A DNA stretch of 64,000 nt from assembly GCA_001683825.1 (NCBI GenBank), contig LXTR01000038.1, positions 124,001-188,000 on the forward strand, given 5' to 3'. The position numbers and the translations under genes were made by a program. The notes under the pieces were generated by a model. That model was not told where the DNA came from and did not search any database. It saw nothing but the letters and a program-made list of their open reading frames with translations. This document shows, piece after piece, positions 63,457-64,000 of this stretch; position 1 is the stretch's first letter, and each line of letters begins with the position of its first letter. This DNA is from Flavobacteriaceae bacterium CP2B (lineage in GTDB: Bacteria > Bacteroidota > Bacteroidia > Flavobacteriales > Flavobacteriaceae).

Positions 63457-64000
63457 TGGGTTTTTGTTTTGAGTTCATTCCGTTGCTGATCGGGGGTTCC
63501 TGCTTCGGGACATTCCCATCCCCGGGTACCTTCGTACCCTGGGTTTAATAGCCTAAAACTCCAGATTTACGGAAGCACCTGCAACTAATTGTTACCTAGG
63601 GCTGCGGAACTGTTGTCAAACGGCCTTATTTGTAGGTCTGCGGGAATGTGATTTCGCACCGATTATCGTATTTATCGGCATTTCGTCGATGTTGTATCTG
63701 CCGTCCCTGTGACTGCCCGGATGCATGCCCTGCCCCATTCCCGCCGGTTCGAGGCAGGCCTGACGCTTTGACAAACCCAAAGAGACCGGGGCGCTGTTCC
63801 AGCGCCCTGTAAAACAATGGAAGGGAATGTTCGCTGAGTGATGCCGTATGTGCCCAATCCGAACCGGGCAGGTTGGGGGACGGCGGCTGCAAAGGATGAG
63901 CGAAAAAGGATGAGCGAAAGAAGAATTCTTAATTCGTGTAGCGTGGCAGAGGGTATTGCTTTGGCACGGCGGAGACCGTAAAGGCCCGGTCTCCTGCCTA
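63457..64000. other. Intergenic end region with small repeats
   Basis: The last 544 bases have no gene I can support. A minus-strand ORF at 63626-63892 (88 codons) is open but has no recognised domain or clear start. A 14-base tandem repeat is at 63891-63918. Inverted arms GGAGACC (63971-63977) and GGTCTCC (63988-63994) near the right edge may be part of a terminator of a gene outside the window. The operon promoter upstream of 63456 should lie in the first 150 bases. Confidence 0.5.
63891..63918. repeat. Two tandem copies of a 14-base repeat
   Basis: AAAGGATGAGCGAA occurs twice head to tail with no gap (63891-63904 and 63905-63918). No function is evident. Confidence 0.8.

Noticed and set aside
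63626-63892. An 88-codon minus-strand ORF near the right edge
   Set aside because: It has biased composition and no recognised domain, and its start codon falls close to a small tandem repeat. It could be real but I cannot support it.

Overview
The window is chromosomal DNA of a Bacteroidota bacterium, almost certainly a marine-type member of the Flavobacteriaceae with a fairly GC-rich genome (Robiginitalea-like; the genus is a guess from style and composition). The evidence is a short Bacteroidota-type RpoD, a type IX secretion (gliding motility-type) C-terminal sorting domain, DUF4251, DUF6155 and DUF5916 family proteins, many lipoproteins with -SC/-GC lipoboxes, a YaiO-type outer-membrane barrel, and start sites without strong Shine-Dalgarno sequences. 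No rRNA, tRNA, CRISPR array, insertion sequence or prophage was recognised.

Layout. 0-9.2 kb: an APC permease, an OsmC peroxiredoxin, a dienelactone-hydrolase lipoprotein, a very large sortilin-fold (VPS10/BNR) secreted protein, a DoxX-like protein and an EF-G-like GTPase. 9.4-10.15 kb: a plus-strand locus with three tandem 36-37 residue paralogous ORFs closed by a strong terminator; this is the most novel-looking item. 10.2-21.8 kb: secreted and envelope proteins, an ECF sigma factor with its membrane partner, and a protealysin-like M4 protease with its emfourin inhibitor. 21.9-30.6 kb: a molybdenum-cofactor and xanthine-dehydrogenase-family operon (MocA-like, XdhC, MoeA, MoeB, MobA, MoaA, MoaD, then the Mo-binding and 2Fe-2S subunits). 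31.2-37.0 kb: a sugar-oxidation cluster (glucosamine-6-phosphate deaminase-like, gluconate-dehydrogenase subunit 3-like, Gfo/Idh/MocA, GMC, DUF1080 hydrolase, ChbG-like deacetylase) that fits 3-keto-glycoside catabolism. 37.1-51.3 kb: mixed envelope and housekeeping genes (VWA lipoprotein, M14 carboxypeptidase, amidase, 3D-domain protein, haem/FG-GAP lipoprotein, serine hydrolase, ATP-grasp, MenB, glycosyltransferase, helicase, 2-hydroxyacid dehydrogenase, DUF6155). 51.5-52.4 kb: rpoD, followed convergently by two tandem 32-33 residue paralogous ORFs, a second microprotein family. 52.9-63.5 kb: one tight eight-gene minus-strand operon.

The eight-gene operon runs, in transcription order, hybrid histidine kinase, membrane protein, Hpt protein, response regulator, HEAT-repeat membrane protein, processive family 2 glycosyltransferase, membrane alkaline-phosphatase-superfamily/TPR protein, YaiO-like barrel. 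It looks like a self-contained exopolysaccharide synthesis and export system with its own phosphorelay. Its hybrid kinase has a degraded ATP-binding domain and an Hpt domain whose phospho-accepting His is replaced by Gln, whereas the neighbouring paralogous stand-alone Hpt keeps the His. The phosphatase-like protein also seems to lack usual catalytic residues.

The two microprotein loci are supported by internal paralogy with mostly synonymous differences between copies, which is direct sequence evidence that they are translated. Functions are not known to me. All family assignments are from reading the translations, without database searches.
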